A stretch of 42,731 nt of DNA from contig NZ_LXTT01000036.1 of the NCBI RefSeq assembly GCF_001683915.1, positions 1-42,731 of the forward strand. Direction: 5' to 3'. This document shows positions 6,841-14,898 of this stretch, one piece after another; within the stretch, counting starts at the first letter, position 1, and the number at the start of each line of letters is the position of its first letter. Made by a program: the position numbers and the translations under genes. The DNA is from Allomuricauda sp. CP2A (GTDB taxonomy: Bacteria > Bacteroidota > Bacteroidia > Flavobacteriales > Flavobacteriaceae). Under the pieces are notes generated by a model. The model was not told the DNA's origin and ran no database searches. It saw only the letters and a list, made by a program, of their open reading frames with translations.

Positions 6841-9235
6841 GATGAATCTTTCGGCATATCAACCCATTGCAGATATTCAGGATAATATCGTCTTTGCCAA
6901 CAATGGCAATGTTGTGCTATGCTTCAAAGGGAACTTACCTGAAATCTATTCGCTTTCTGAAAAGGACTTTGAGGATATACACGGTGCCTGGTTTCAGGCT
7001 TTGAAGTCTTTACCTGTTGGAACGGTCGTTCACAAGCAAGACATTTATTTAAAGAAATCCTATTCTTCAGAACATTTGCCCAACGAATCCTTTCTCGAAA
7101 AGGCAACTCACAATCACTTTAAAGGTCGCAATTACATCGAACATCAATGCTATCTGTTCTTTATCCTGACCAAAAACAAGGCATTCAACAATCCAAAATA
7201 TGTCAACCCATTCCGTAAGGTTTCAAAAGGAATCGTACAGCAAATGGATTACAATATTAAAGTTTTTGTGAATGCGGTAAGCGATTCCGTGTCGTTCATC
7301 AACAATAGCCGAAAGATGCGTTTTGTTTCGCTTCAAGCGAAAGAGATACAGCAACTCACCACCAACTATTTCAACGGATTTAGTGAAGGATTCGATACCG
7401 ACATACTATTGGAAAAAAAGAACGTCACCATTGGCGACAACCATTTTGATGCCCTGGCCGTCAACAGCGAACTGTGCTTTGGCGAAAGTGTGCAAAGTAG
7501 CAAGACCAATGAGAAATTCACTTCAGACGATTTTGTGTTTCATCAAGGGTTTATTGATGGCTTAGGGCTTACGCTTAACGAGAACCATATCGTCAACCAA
7601 ATCGTGTATCTGGATGATAAACAGAAATGGCGAAAACTACTCGATAAGAAAATCGAAGAGCTAAACAAAAGTTCAAACTTCGGTTCACAGAACAAGGTGG
7701 TGCTTGGGAAAATCCGGCATATCCTTGACCAAATCAATGCTGATGACAATGCACGAATCATTCGTGGTCATCTCAACGTAGTGTATTGGGCAAAAGACAA
7801 AAAGAGCCTCGATTCAATCACTTCAAAAATCAAGACCGAGTTTAAGGAACTCGATATCACCCCTTACTATCCAAGAGGTGAAGAACGCAAAAATTATATT
7901 CTGAACAGTTACTGCTGTTTTTCATCCAACTTCTCAAACAATGATTTGTACGTAACGGATTTAAAGCACGCACTTTGCCTTTTCATCAACAATACCAACT
8001 ACAAATCTGACGAAACCGGAATCATCTTTAATGACCGAGAGCATAACATTCCTGTTTTAAAGGATGTTTGGGACGAACGAAAGAAACGCATCAAAGCTCG
8101 GAACTTTGCCATTTTTGCGCCAACTGGCGAAGGCAAATCATTTTTGGCCAATAACATACTACGCCAATATTTTGAAAGTGGTGTCCGTCTGGTCATTATC
8201 GATTTGGGTGGTTCGTACACCAAATTCGCCAAGCTCTATCCTGAAAAGTATACCGTACTCAGATATGAGAGCGGAAAGAATTTGGGTATCAACCCTTTCT
8301 TCATAAGCGATAAAAATGACCTCACACCAGAACGGCTTGAAGATTTATCTGTTTTCTTGTTTGAACTCTTTGCTTCAGACTTAAAAGTGACCAAAGCGCA
8401 GTCCGTTTCCATTAAAAAGATATTGCGCCATTATTACGATAGCACTTCAGAAAATCATTCGCTGGAAAGCTTCTACAACTTTATAGAAAGGCATCAGGAT
8501 AGTATTCTGAGCGACCTAAAAATCCATCCCGACTACTTCAACGTGACGAGCTTTCTGCACGTAATATCTGAGTATGTCGGTGATGGTCTATACAGTTTTC
8601 TATTTGAAGTCAGCGAAGACCAAACCTATAAAATCGAGGACCAACGATTGATTGTTTTTGAGCTGGACGAAGTAAAGGACAATAAGGAAATACTTTCCGT
8701 GATGCTCAAGCTCATCAAATCAGCCATCCAAAGAACCATCTGGCGCAATCGCGCCGAAAAAGGCATCATCTTGTTTGATGAGTTTGCTAAACAGCTGAAG
8801 TTTGACAATGTACTGGAAAGTGTGGAATTCTACTATCAAGCTATCCGAAAACAGAATGGTGCTATTGGTATCATTTTACAGTCCATTAATCAGTTACCTA
8901 ACAATTCCACATCGGCCAGTATTCTGGAAAATACACAGGTCATTTACAGCTTAAACAATGAAAAAGGCTATGACGAACTGGTCAAAAGACTCAACCTTTC
9001 CAGCCACGACCTGAACCAACTCAAATCCATAAAGAACAACCTTTCCGGACCACGCAAGTACACCGAAATGTTTATCAAAATCGGGAAGGAAAGTAACATC
9101 TTCCGGTTGGAAGTTCCGAAAGAAGTTTACGCCGCCTATTTAACTGATGGATTAGAAAATGAGGAAATAATGAAGCTCTACAACGAGCATCAGGATATGG
9201 AAAAAGCAATAATTCAATTCACATCTAAAACATAA
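6833..9235 (+). CDS. traG: TraG-family conjugation ATPase (VirB4-like)
   Basis: An 800-aa cytoplasmic ATPase that powers the type IV secretion apparatus. The N-terminal half is the VirB4/CagE domain. Walker A is FAPTGEGKSFLANNI near residue 430 and Walker B is GIILFDEFAK near 645, with a later QSINQLPNN motif typical of VirB4. The length matches Bacteroidetes TraG (about 800-850 aa). ATG at 6833 overlaps traF by 8 bp; a second ATG three codons later is possible. No disruption is seen, so the transfer motor appears intact. Confidence 0.93.
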   Translation: MNKMNLSAYQPIADIQDNIVFANNGNVVLCFKGNLPEIYSLSEKDFEDIHGAWFQALKSLPVGTVVHKQDIYLKKSYSSEHLPNESFLEKATHNHFKGRNYIEHQCYLFFILTKNKAFNNPKYVNPFRKVSKGIVQQMDYNIKVFVNAVSDSVSFINNSRKMRFVSLQAKEIQQLTTNYFNGFSEGFDTDILLEKKNVTIGDNHFDALAVNSELCFGESVQSSKTNEKFTSDDFVFHQGFIDGLGLTLNENHIVNQIVYLDDKQKWRKLLDKKIEELNKSSNFGSQNKVVLGKIRHILDQINADDNARIIRGHLNVVYWAKDKKSLDSITSKIKTEFKELDITPYYPRGEERKNYILNSYCCFSSNFSNNDLYVTDLKHALCLFINNTNYKSDETGIIFNDREHNIPVLKDVWDERKKRIKARNFAIFAPTGEGKSFLANNILRQYFESGVRLVIIDLGGSYTKFAKLYPEKYTVLRYESGKNLGINPFFISDKNDLTPERLEDLSVFLFELFASDLKVTKAQSVSIKKILRHYYDSTSENHSLESFYNFIERHQDSILSDLKIHPDYFNVTSFLHVISEYVGDGLYSFLFEVSEDQTYKIEDQRLIVFELDEVKDNKEILSVMLKLIKSAIQRTIWRNRAEKGIILFDEFAKQLKFDNVLESVEFYYQAIRKQNGAIGIILQSINQLPNNSTSASILENTQVIYSLNNEKGYDELVKRLNLSSHDLNQLKSIKNNLSGPRKYTEMFIKIGKESNIFRLEVPKEVYAAYLTDGLENEEIMKLYNEHQDMEKAIIQFTSKT

Positions 9236-9239
9236 TGCT

Positions 9240-9872
9240 ATGAAATCGAAGATTCACGAATACCAAAACAAATATTTAGCAATGAGTAAAACAAAAATCA
9301 AATCAATTCTAATTGGGTTGGCTATGACAACAGCTCTTTTACTGCCAAGCGGTGCAACCGCTCAGGGTATGCCTGTTTATGACAACACCAACTTCATCAG
9401 CTTGGTAAAACAGCTATTGGAATCGGGTAAACAGACCGCGGAAATGATTAAGTCCGTAAAATTCTTGAAGGATGCCAAAGAGGCGATAGAGAAAGTATCG
9501 AGCGTTGTCCAACAGCTTAGGGCAGTTGAGGAAATCGCACAGAACAATCAGCGCCTTATCAATGTAATGCAGAATGACCTTCAGGACATTCTTAATTCGC
9601 CCTACATCAAACCCGAGGAAATTGACAAGGTTATGGGCTCTTTCGAAACCATTGTACAAAATTCATTAGACACGGTGGATTTTATAGACGAAGTCTTATC
9701 CAGCGATTATCTTAAAATGAGTGATGCCGAACGCGCCGAAATCCTGAAAGCCAAGGAACTGGAATCAAAACAGATGGTTTCAAACATCACTACAAAAACG
9801 AAACGCTACCGTGATATTATTTCTTTTAGAAAGATGCAGGATAAAGTTAATAACCGCGAAACAGAGTATTAA
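9240..9872 (+). CDS. traI: TraI-family (DUF4141) exported transfer protein
   Basis: A 210-aa protein of the DUF4141 family, the Bacteroidetes TraI (unrelated to the F-plasmid relaxase of that name) and VirB5-like in role. It has a signal peptide (IKSILIGLAMTTALLLPSG, cleaved near ATAQ), then mostly amphipathic helices suggesting a coiled-coil periplasmic protein. ATG 9240 leaves 14 polar residues before the signal; the internal ATG at 9282 (MSKTKIK) gives a cleaner signal peptide and may be the true start. It lies 4 bp after traG. Confidence 0.85.
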   Translation: MKSKIHEYQNKYLAMSKTKIKSILIGLAMTTALLLPSGATAQGMPVYDNTNFISLVKQLLESGKQTAEMIKSVKFLKDAKEAIEKVSSVVQQLRAVEEIAQNNQRLINVMQNDLQDILNSPYIKPEEIDKVMGSFETIVQNSLDTVDFIDEVLSSDYLKMSDAERAEILKAKELESKQMVSNITTKTKRYRDIISFRKMQDKVNNRETEY

Positions 9873-9874
9873 AA

Positions 9875-10717
9875 ATGACCGCGACCATCATTTTAGGGAT
9901 TGGGTTGGAATACATCGATACGGTGTTCCAGACTATACAGGCCAGCGACTTTTCGCAATATACCATTGCCGGAATGAAAACGCTTGCTGTCCTATTTTTC
10001 TTGGTCAACATCCTTAAAAAATACAACGAAGGTATTGCAGACAAAGACGGTTACACTTGGGGATTGAGTCCGGGTGAATTGGCAAAGAATTTTGCCATTG
10101 TCCTATTGGTCATATTCTCAACGCAGGTGTTAGGGTTTTTTGATGGGATTTTAGTGGCCATCGAAGGACAGTATAGAGGAACTGCACCAGCGTTACTTCC
10201 CTTGCAAATGCAGGATATACCATTAGAGGAAGATGTCAGCCTTTTTGATGCCGCAAGTTCGGCAATGACGCTTTTGTATGAGGCATTGGTAACACCATTA
10301 TATGGGTTCAAGATATTGGCCTTCATCTTAAGTACCATTCTCTGGATATTGGATTTATTTATCTATCCGCTGTTTTTGGCAGAACGCTTTTTCCTCTTGG
10401 GAATAATGCAGGCGTTCTTTCCATTGGTCATTAGTTTGGCAGTTTTTGAAAAGTTCCGTTCGCTCGCCTATACCTTCTTTAAATTGTATGCTGCCGTGTA
10501 TATGCTCGTGCCAGCCTTCTTTCTGGTCAATGTGTTTATCAATGCCATTTACACGGAAATAAATACCAATTTCTGGGTCAACCTGTTCGGAACCGATACA
10601 GGTCAGGGCTTTTTTGCGCCTGTAGTTCAACTGGGCTCAGTTGGGTTTATCGTTTTTCTGAAATTCAAACTGTATCGACGTGCCACCTCGTTTACCCTCA
10701 GATTGTTTACCAACTAA
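9875..10717 (+). CDS. traJ: TraJ conjugative transfer protein (polytopic membrane)
   Basis: A 280-aa integral membrane protein with about six to seven hydrophobic helices (for example TLAVLFFLVNIL, FAIVLLVIFSTQVLGFFDGI, ILAFILSTILWILDLFIYPL, FFLLGIMQAFFPLVISLAVF). Family knowledge assigns Bacteroidetes TraJ a VirB6-like inner-membrane channel role. It starts 2 bp after traI and ends 11 bp before traK. Confidence 0.88.
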   Translation: MTATIILGIGLEYIDTVFQTIQASDFSQYTIAGMKTLAVLFFLVNILKKYNEGIADKDGYTWGLSPGELAKNFAIVLLVIFSTQVLGFFDGILVAIEGQYRGTAPALLPLQMQDIPLEEDVSLFDAASSAMTLLYEALVTPLYGFKILAFILSTILWILDLFIYPLFLAERFFLLGIMQAFFPLVISLAVFEKFRSLAYTFFKLYAAVYMLVPAFFLVNVFINAIYTEINTNFWVNLFGTDTGQGFFAPVVQLGSVGFIVFLKFKLYRRATSFTLRLFTN

Positions 10718-10728
10718 TTCCATTCAGA

Positions 10729-11352
10729 ATGAAAACACCTTACAAGAACATATACAAAATATTGAAACTGAATCGGTTTATCGTTTTAGCCGTAGTCATC
10801 TGTTCGTTGCTGTCCAGCAGCTTTTCGCTTTTAATGGTTTACAATATGAACAAAACAACGCTCAATAGTGTCTTTGCAATCAATACGGACGGCAGTATCA
10901 TTCCGCTAAAGCTGGTTACACAAAAGGAAAATTTCAGGGTCGAAGCTTTGGCACATCTCGAACTGTTCCACACGTACTTCTATAACATTGATGCCAGCAA
11001 CTACGAACGCAATTTGGAAAAAGCGCTGTGGTTGGGTAATAGTTCCGTGGACAATCTATACCGTCAGAAAAAAGCAGATGGTGTGTATAATCGCCTATTG
11101 CAATATTCTTTGGTGCAGAAGGTATTGAGCATTGATTCCAAAATTTCAGAGAACAACGGCGAGTATACTTTTACGACCACGACGATTTTTGAAATCAATA
11201 GAGGGTCAATCATTGATACTTACGAACTGGTTTCTACCGGAAACTTGATTATGGTAGACCGAAACTTTCCCAACAATCCGCACGGCTTGTTGATTACCAA
11301 TTATTTCGAAAACACTTTAAGAAAAATAGATTATGAAAGTAGAAAAGAATAA
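10729..11352 (+). CDS. traK: TraK conjugative transfer protein (VirB8-like)
   Basis: A 207-aa bitopic protein: short cytoplasmic N-terminus, one transmembrane helix at about residues 15-37 (FIVLAVVICSLLSSSFSLLM), then a periplasmic NTF2-like domain with HLELFHTYFYNIDASNYERN and the C-terminal GLLITNYFENTLRKI. This matches Bacteroidetes TraK, the VirB8 counterpart that nucleates the channel. The 3' end overlaps traM by 20 bp. Confidence 0.88.
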   Translation: MKTPYKNIYKILKLNRFIVLAVVICSLLSSSFSLLMVYNMNKTTLNSVFAINTDGSIIPLKLVTQKENFRVEALAHLELFHTYFYNIDASNYERNLEKALWLGNSSVDNLYRQKKADGVYNRLLQYSLVQKVLSIDSKISENNGEYTFTTTTIFEINRGSIIDTYELVSTGNLIMVDRNFPNNPHGLLITNYFENTLRKIDYESRKE

Positions 11353-12262
11353 AATCATTTTCGCTGGTGTCCTCGCCATCATTTTCCTCTTCCTTATCTC
11401 ATATTCAGTGATGCTTATGGAAGATGAGGACAATGATGAAAACACGTTGCAACAGACGCTTGTTCCTGAACTGGAAGATGACCAAAAGGAATACGATTCC
11501 AAACTGGATGCCATAAACGACCTCAAGGAAGTGCGTGAAAGCACCGCACCGAGCATCTACGATGAAAAGCTCTTGGATTCTACGGGACTGTATAATCCCG
11601 ATTTGCCCGAACAAAAAAAGCAACGCATCGTGGATAGCATTTACAAGGCTGGTAAGATAAAGTATTCCGAAAAACGCTACCAAAATTTGGGACATAAGCG
11701 AGTTGTTCAGCAAACGGTACCAAAGGTGGATTCTGCTGAAGTTAAAAGGGAACAAAAAATTGAAGCCAAAGAATTGGGCCTGGAACATCAACTGTTCTTT
11801 GCGGCCTCGCCAAAGCCCAATGAAATTTCAATTATAGGCAATACTGATGAAACGATTTATGTAGTCGTAGATGGTGACCAAATTGTTCAAGCAAATACCC
11901 GATTACGGATGCGCCTTACCAAATCGGCCACCATCAATGGTAAATTGATGCCAAAGAACACACCGGTTTTCGGCTTTATCAGTTTTCAGCCCAATCGTGC
12001 TTTAATCGAAATTGAGAATATTAAACACCACCCTACCAAACTAAAAGCCTTCGATTTGCAAGACGGTAGCGAGGGTATCTATGTCGAAAACAACTTTAGG
12101 GAAGAAGTAACCAGAGAGGTATTTGATGATGTTATTGGTGATATTAATATTCCCAGCGTACCACAAGTTGGTGGACTTACACAAGTATTTAGGCGTTCTA
12201 ACCGCAGGGTAAAAGTAACCGTCCTGAACAATTACAGATTAATCCTAAAACCAAAACTATGA
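11333..12262 (+). CDS. traM: TraM conjugative transfer protein (VirB10-like)
   Basis: A 309-aa protein with an N-terminal inner-membrane anchor (residues about 7-26, IIFAGVLAIIFLFLISYSVM), an acidic, helix-forming linker (residues 27-145) and a C-terminal beta-rich domain (RLRMRLTKSATINGKLMPKN followed by TPVFGFIS), as in TraM/VirB10 that spans the periplasm and couples the inner-membrane ATPases to the outer-membrane pore. Overlaps traK by 20 bp and traN by 4 bp (ATGA). Confidence 0.88.
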   Translation: MKVEKNKIIFAGVLAIIFLFLISYSVMLMEDEDNDENTLQQTLVPELEDDQKEYDSKLDAINDLKEVRESTAPSIYDEKLLDSTGLYNPDLPEQKKQRIVDSIYKAGKIKYSEKRYQNLGHKRVVQQTVPKVDSAEVKREQKIEAKELGLEHQLFFAASPKPNEISIIGNTDETIYVVVDGDQIVQANTRLRMRLTKSATINGKLMPKNTPVFGFISFQPNRALIEIENIKHHPTKLKAFDLQDGSEGIYVENNFREEVTREVFDDVIGDINIPSVPQVGGLTQVFRRSNRRVKVTVLNNYRLILKPKL

Positions 12263-13116
12263 GACGATATAATTATATATTCATAATGGTATTTGTTTTC
12301 GCTTTCGTACCTCGACTATGCTCGGCACAGGCTACAGCGCAATCAACTATAGTACTCGATACCATTTATGCAAACGACACTAAAAATGTAGCACTATTCT
12401 TCCCAGAACCTATCCGGCAAGGTATAACTGGTTCAGATAATTTTGTCTTTACCTACAATCGTGAGAAAGAACAGTATTTTGGCCTGTTGCAAGCCAAGCC
12501 TGGAAAGGAAAGTAATTTACTGGTAGTCAACCGAAATGGCTCGATTTTTTCGTATATTGTAAGGTATAAAAAACAGCTTTCTAAGCTCAATTATTTTATT
12601 CCGATATCAAGTAGTATCGGGAATGAAAAACCGATTGTAACTGATTCAATTCTTGCTGAATCTTCTGAAGAACGGATAGACAACAGAACATATCATTACC
12701 AAAAATTCTGCTCGTATCTTCTCAATAGAAAACAGCGCATAGGTCGAATTAAAAAGCGAAATGAAGGTATTATTGTAAGTGTTGAGAATATCGTTTTTGA
12801 TAAAGAAGAACTGTACTTCGTTGTTCAGATAGAGAACAATTCAACCTTGGATTACGATTTGAATTTCTTGAACCTTTCGATTGAAACACGACAAAAAGGA
12901 AAAAGGAAATCGTTACAACGTTTGTATCAAGAGCCGATTTACAAACATAATCTGCCTTCAAAAATTGTAGAAGGTGAAACGGTACGTTTTGTTTATGTGT
13001 TGCCAAAATTTTCATTATCCAATGACCGTAGGGCAATTTTAGAACTGAATGAAAAGGATGGTGAACGAAATATTGAAATGAAGCTATCGCACAGATATAT
13101 CAATAACCCAAATTAA
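12259..13116 (+). CDS. traN: TraN (DUF4138) conjugative transfer protein (VirB9-like)
   Basis: A 285-aa exported protein. Signal peptide at residues 1-24 (IFIMVFVFAFVPRLCSAQ), an N-terminal beta domain with YANDTKNVALFFPEPIRQGI, and a C-terminal beta sandwich (VSVENIVFDKEELYFVVQIE). This is DUF4138/TraN, the VirB9 counterpart that forms the outer-membrane ring with TraM. The start overlaps the traM stop by 4 bp. The usual downstream traO, traP and traQ are not recognisable after it. Confidence 0.87.
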   Translation: MRRYNYIFIMVFVFAFVPRLCSAQATAQSTIVLDTIYANDTKNVALFFPEPIRQGITGSDNFVFTYNREKEQYFGLLQAKPGKESNLLVVNRNGSIFSYIVRYKKQLSKLNYFIPISSSIGNEKPIVTDSILAESSEERIDNRTYHYQKFCSYLLNRKQRIGRIKKRNEGIIVSVENIVFDKEELYFVVQIENNSTLDYDLNFLNLSIETRQKGKRKSLQRLYQEPIYKHNLPSKIVEGETVRFVYVLPKFSLSNDRRAILELNEKDGERNIEMKLSHRYINNPN

Positions 13117-13123
13117 AGTCATT

Positions 13124-13495
13124 ATGAAAAATATTGTGGTTTTATTGCTCGTACTGCTATTCCTTTCGTGTGCTGATTCCGCAACTAAAGTTTCAGGACC
13201 AAGTGCCACAGCCCAAATTGTTATCGAAAGCTTTTATGAAAAGGATGAAGAAGCCTTAAAAGCCAACTCAACGCCACAGGCGTATTCAAACTATATGAAT
13301 ACTATAAATATGTTTAACGCTACACCAAAAGATGATTCCAAGTTTACTGTTTTGCAGGACACGATTATGGGTGATGTGGCTTGGGTAAAATATACAACAG
13401 CTTACGATAAAACACCAGGTGTTTTTAAACTGGTTAAGCAAAACGGAAAGTGGCTGGCAGATGCCAGAGGTTCAAAAGATAAATCGCCTTTTTGA
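13124..13495 (+). CDS. small lipoprotein, DUF4878/NTF2-like
   Basis: A 123-aa lipoprotein: signal peptide with lipobox LLFLSC (cysteine at residue 16), then an NTF2-like fold signature (PSATAQIVIESFYEKDEEAL ... YSNYMNTINMF ... VAWVKYTTAYDKTPGVFKLV ... NGKWLADAR), which fits DUF4878-type lumazine-binding-like domains. It follows traN by 7 bp on the same strand, so it is the last gene of the transfer operon; it may stabilise the outer-membrane complex or act in entry exclusion (inference). It converges with the minus-strand cargo block 10 bp further. Confidence 0.7.
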   Translation: MKNIVVLLLVLLFLSCADSATKVSGPSATAQIVIESFYEKDEEALKANSTPQAYSNYMNTINMFNATPKDDSKFTVLQDTIMGDVAWVKYTTAYDKTPGVFKLVKQNGKWLADARGSKDKSPF

Positions 13496-13504
13496 AAAGC
13501 GTAT

Positions 13505-14434
13505 TTATTTATTTTTATCGAGATTGATTTCCCAATAGCCTCTTGTTCCGCCTACACGCTCTATATATCCAGCATCCTTTAAATTATTGAGGTGTTTTTG
13601 AATTGCAGACTCATTGATATGTAATATTTCTGCAATACCGGAACGACTTATTCGATTATCCTGAGCAATTAACTTCAGAACTTCTTTTTGTCTATGTGTT
13701 AATTCAGAAATGGCATCGATATCCTTTTCGATTTGACCACCTATTTGACCACCTTTTAGACCACCCATTACACCACCTATTTGACCACCTTTTGTACCAC
13801 CATCTTCAACAGTAGTTTCTTTAGCTACAAACGTCATTCTAAGAAAGTTATCAGAAAAACTAAAACTCTCTTTGCCATAATGTTCCAAAATACGAGGGAT
13901 GCCCGAACCCAATTGCTCTACCAGTTCCAAATCCTTGAAAATACGCATCAGTTCTTTATTCCGAGGTACAGAAAAACCTTCAAAAAACTCTTGCTTGCTC
14001 AAACCTTCAGGAAGTCCACCAGCTGATGTAATTTCTATCCTGTCCGCAAAGATTTCAAACTTTGGGGTAATCTCGTTGGTATAGTCGTTATGTACAAAAG
14101 CATTGATGATTGCTTCCCGTAGGGCAATGGGATTCCAAAGATTGGTCTGTTGCCGTTCCTTAGCGGTTATCTTGGTTGTGGTTCTATTCTCAACAGCAAT
14201 CTTATCGATAACCTGCTTGGTCGCTTTCACCAGGCATTCGTGACCATATTCGTTACTTTCTATAAGATCGGTTCGGGTCTTGCCTGAATACTTGGCCACT
14301 TTAATAGAGGTATTGTTCTTATCGGCCAAAAGATAGCCAGCGTAATTGAATGCGCCATCCTCAGTAAGCAGTTCCAGGTTTTTTGCAAAGGCTTTCCCCA
14401 GATTATAGCCAGCTTCTTCGTAGTAGATTTTCAA
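13505..14434 (-). CDS. C-terminal part of split AlbA_2/Schlafen-like ATP-binding protein
   Basis: This 309-codon frame continues the upstream frame (14453-14887) in the same phase after an in-frame TAA. It carries the GHKL-like ATP-binding segment of the RecG-C/HATPase_c_4 type (WNPIALREAIINAFVHNDYT, FADRIEITSAGGLPEGL, GIPRILEHYGKESF), then a repeat-rich linker of GGQIGG/GGLKGG units (residues about 212-235) and a C-terminal winged helix (THRQKEVLKLIAQDNRISRS, IAEILHINESAIQKHLNNLK). Six codons (DLSFGQ) separate the TAA from the TTG at 14434, the only start-like codon near; translation from it is doubtful. The intact family is an AlbA_2 domain DNA-binding/ATP-binding regulator. Confidence 0.65.
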   Translation of the reverse strand: MKIYYEEAGYNLGKAFAKNLELLTEDGAFNYAGYLLADKNNTSIKVAKYSGKTRTDLIESNEYGHECLVKATKQVIDKIAVENRTTTKITAKERQQTNLWNPIALREAIINAFVHNDYTNEITPKFEIFADRIEITSAGGLPEGLSKQEFFEGFSVPRNKELMRIFKDLELVEQLGSGIPRILEHYGKESFSFSDNFLRMTFVAKETTVEDGGTKGGQIGGVMGGLKGGQIGGQIEKDIDAISELTHRQKEVLKLIAQDNRISRSGIAEILHINESAIQKHLNNLKDAGYIERVGGTRGYWEINLDKNK

Positions 14435-14452
14435 TTGACCAAAGCTCAGGTC

Positions 14453-14887
14453 TTATCGTCCGGCTTTAATTTTGCTGATGGAATTTCGAGTGCGCTTGGC
14501 AAAGAGCTCGTCTATCATCTTTTGGGACATCGGCTCTGCAGATGAACCCATACGGATGAAACAGCCCTTTTCGCTCATCCCATATTTTTTGAGATGATAG
14601 GGTTTTTCTGGACCACTTGCTATTATGATTTTAAGGATATCCTTGCCAGTACGTTCTTCACTCACAATGTCAAACAGACCCAATGCGGAAGGTCGGATGT
14701 TGTTCTTTAGCCTATCCTTAATTTTAAGTTGGTCGCCATCCGAATCTGCTAAACCGTAAACATTCTCGTTTTTGTCAATACCGATATAGAGAATACCACC
14801 CTCGCGATAGTTCAAAAAAGCAATAACTTCTTTTTCAAGCCCATCGGACAGTTCTCTTTTGTATTCTATACGGTTTGTTTCTGGCAT
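14453..14887 (-). CDS. N-terminal part of split AlbA_2/Schlafen-like protein
   Basis: A 144-aa AlbA_2 (Schlafen AlbA-like) domain: NRIEYKRELSDGLEKEVIAF, NYREGGILYIGIDKNENVYG and GCFIRMGSSAEPMSQKMIDE are characteristic. The frame ends KIKAGR then TAA at 14453-14455, after which the same frame reads on into the GHKL-like half. Homologues I know read straight through this point, so one CAA-to-TAA or similar nonsense change would explain the split. The N-terminal product alone could still bind nucleic acid. ATG 14887 is preceded by the GHKL-nuclease gene ending 12 bp upstream, so both are in one cargo operon. Confidence 0.7.
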   Translation of the reverse strand: MPETNRIEYKRELSDGLEKEVIAFLNYREGGILYIGIDKNENVYGLADSDGDQLKIKDRLKNNIRPSALGLFDIVSEERTGKDILKIIIASGPEKPYHLKKYGMSEKGCFIRMGSSAEPMSQKMIDELFAKRTRNSISKIKAGR

Positions 14888-14898
14888 ACATTAATAGC

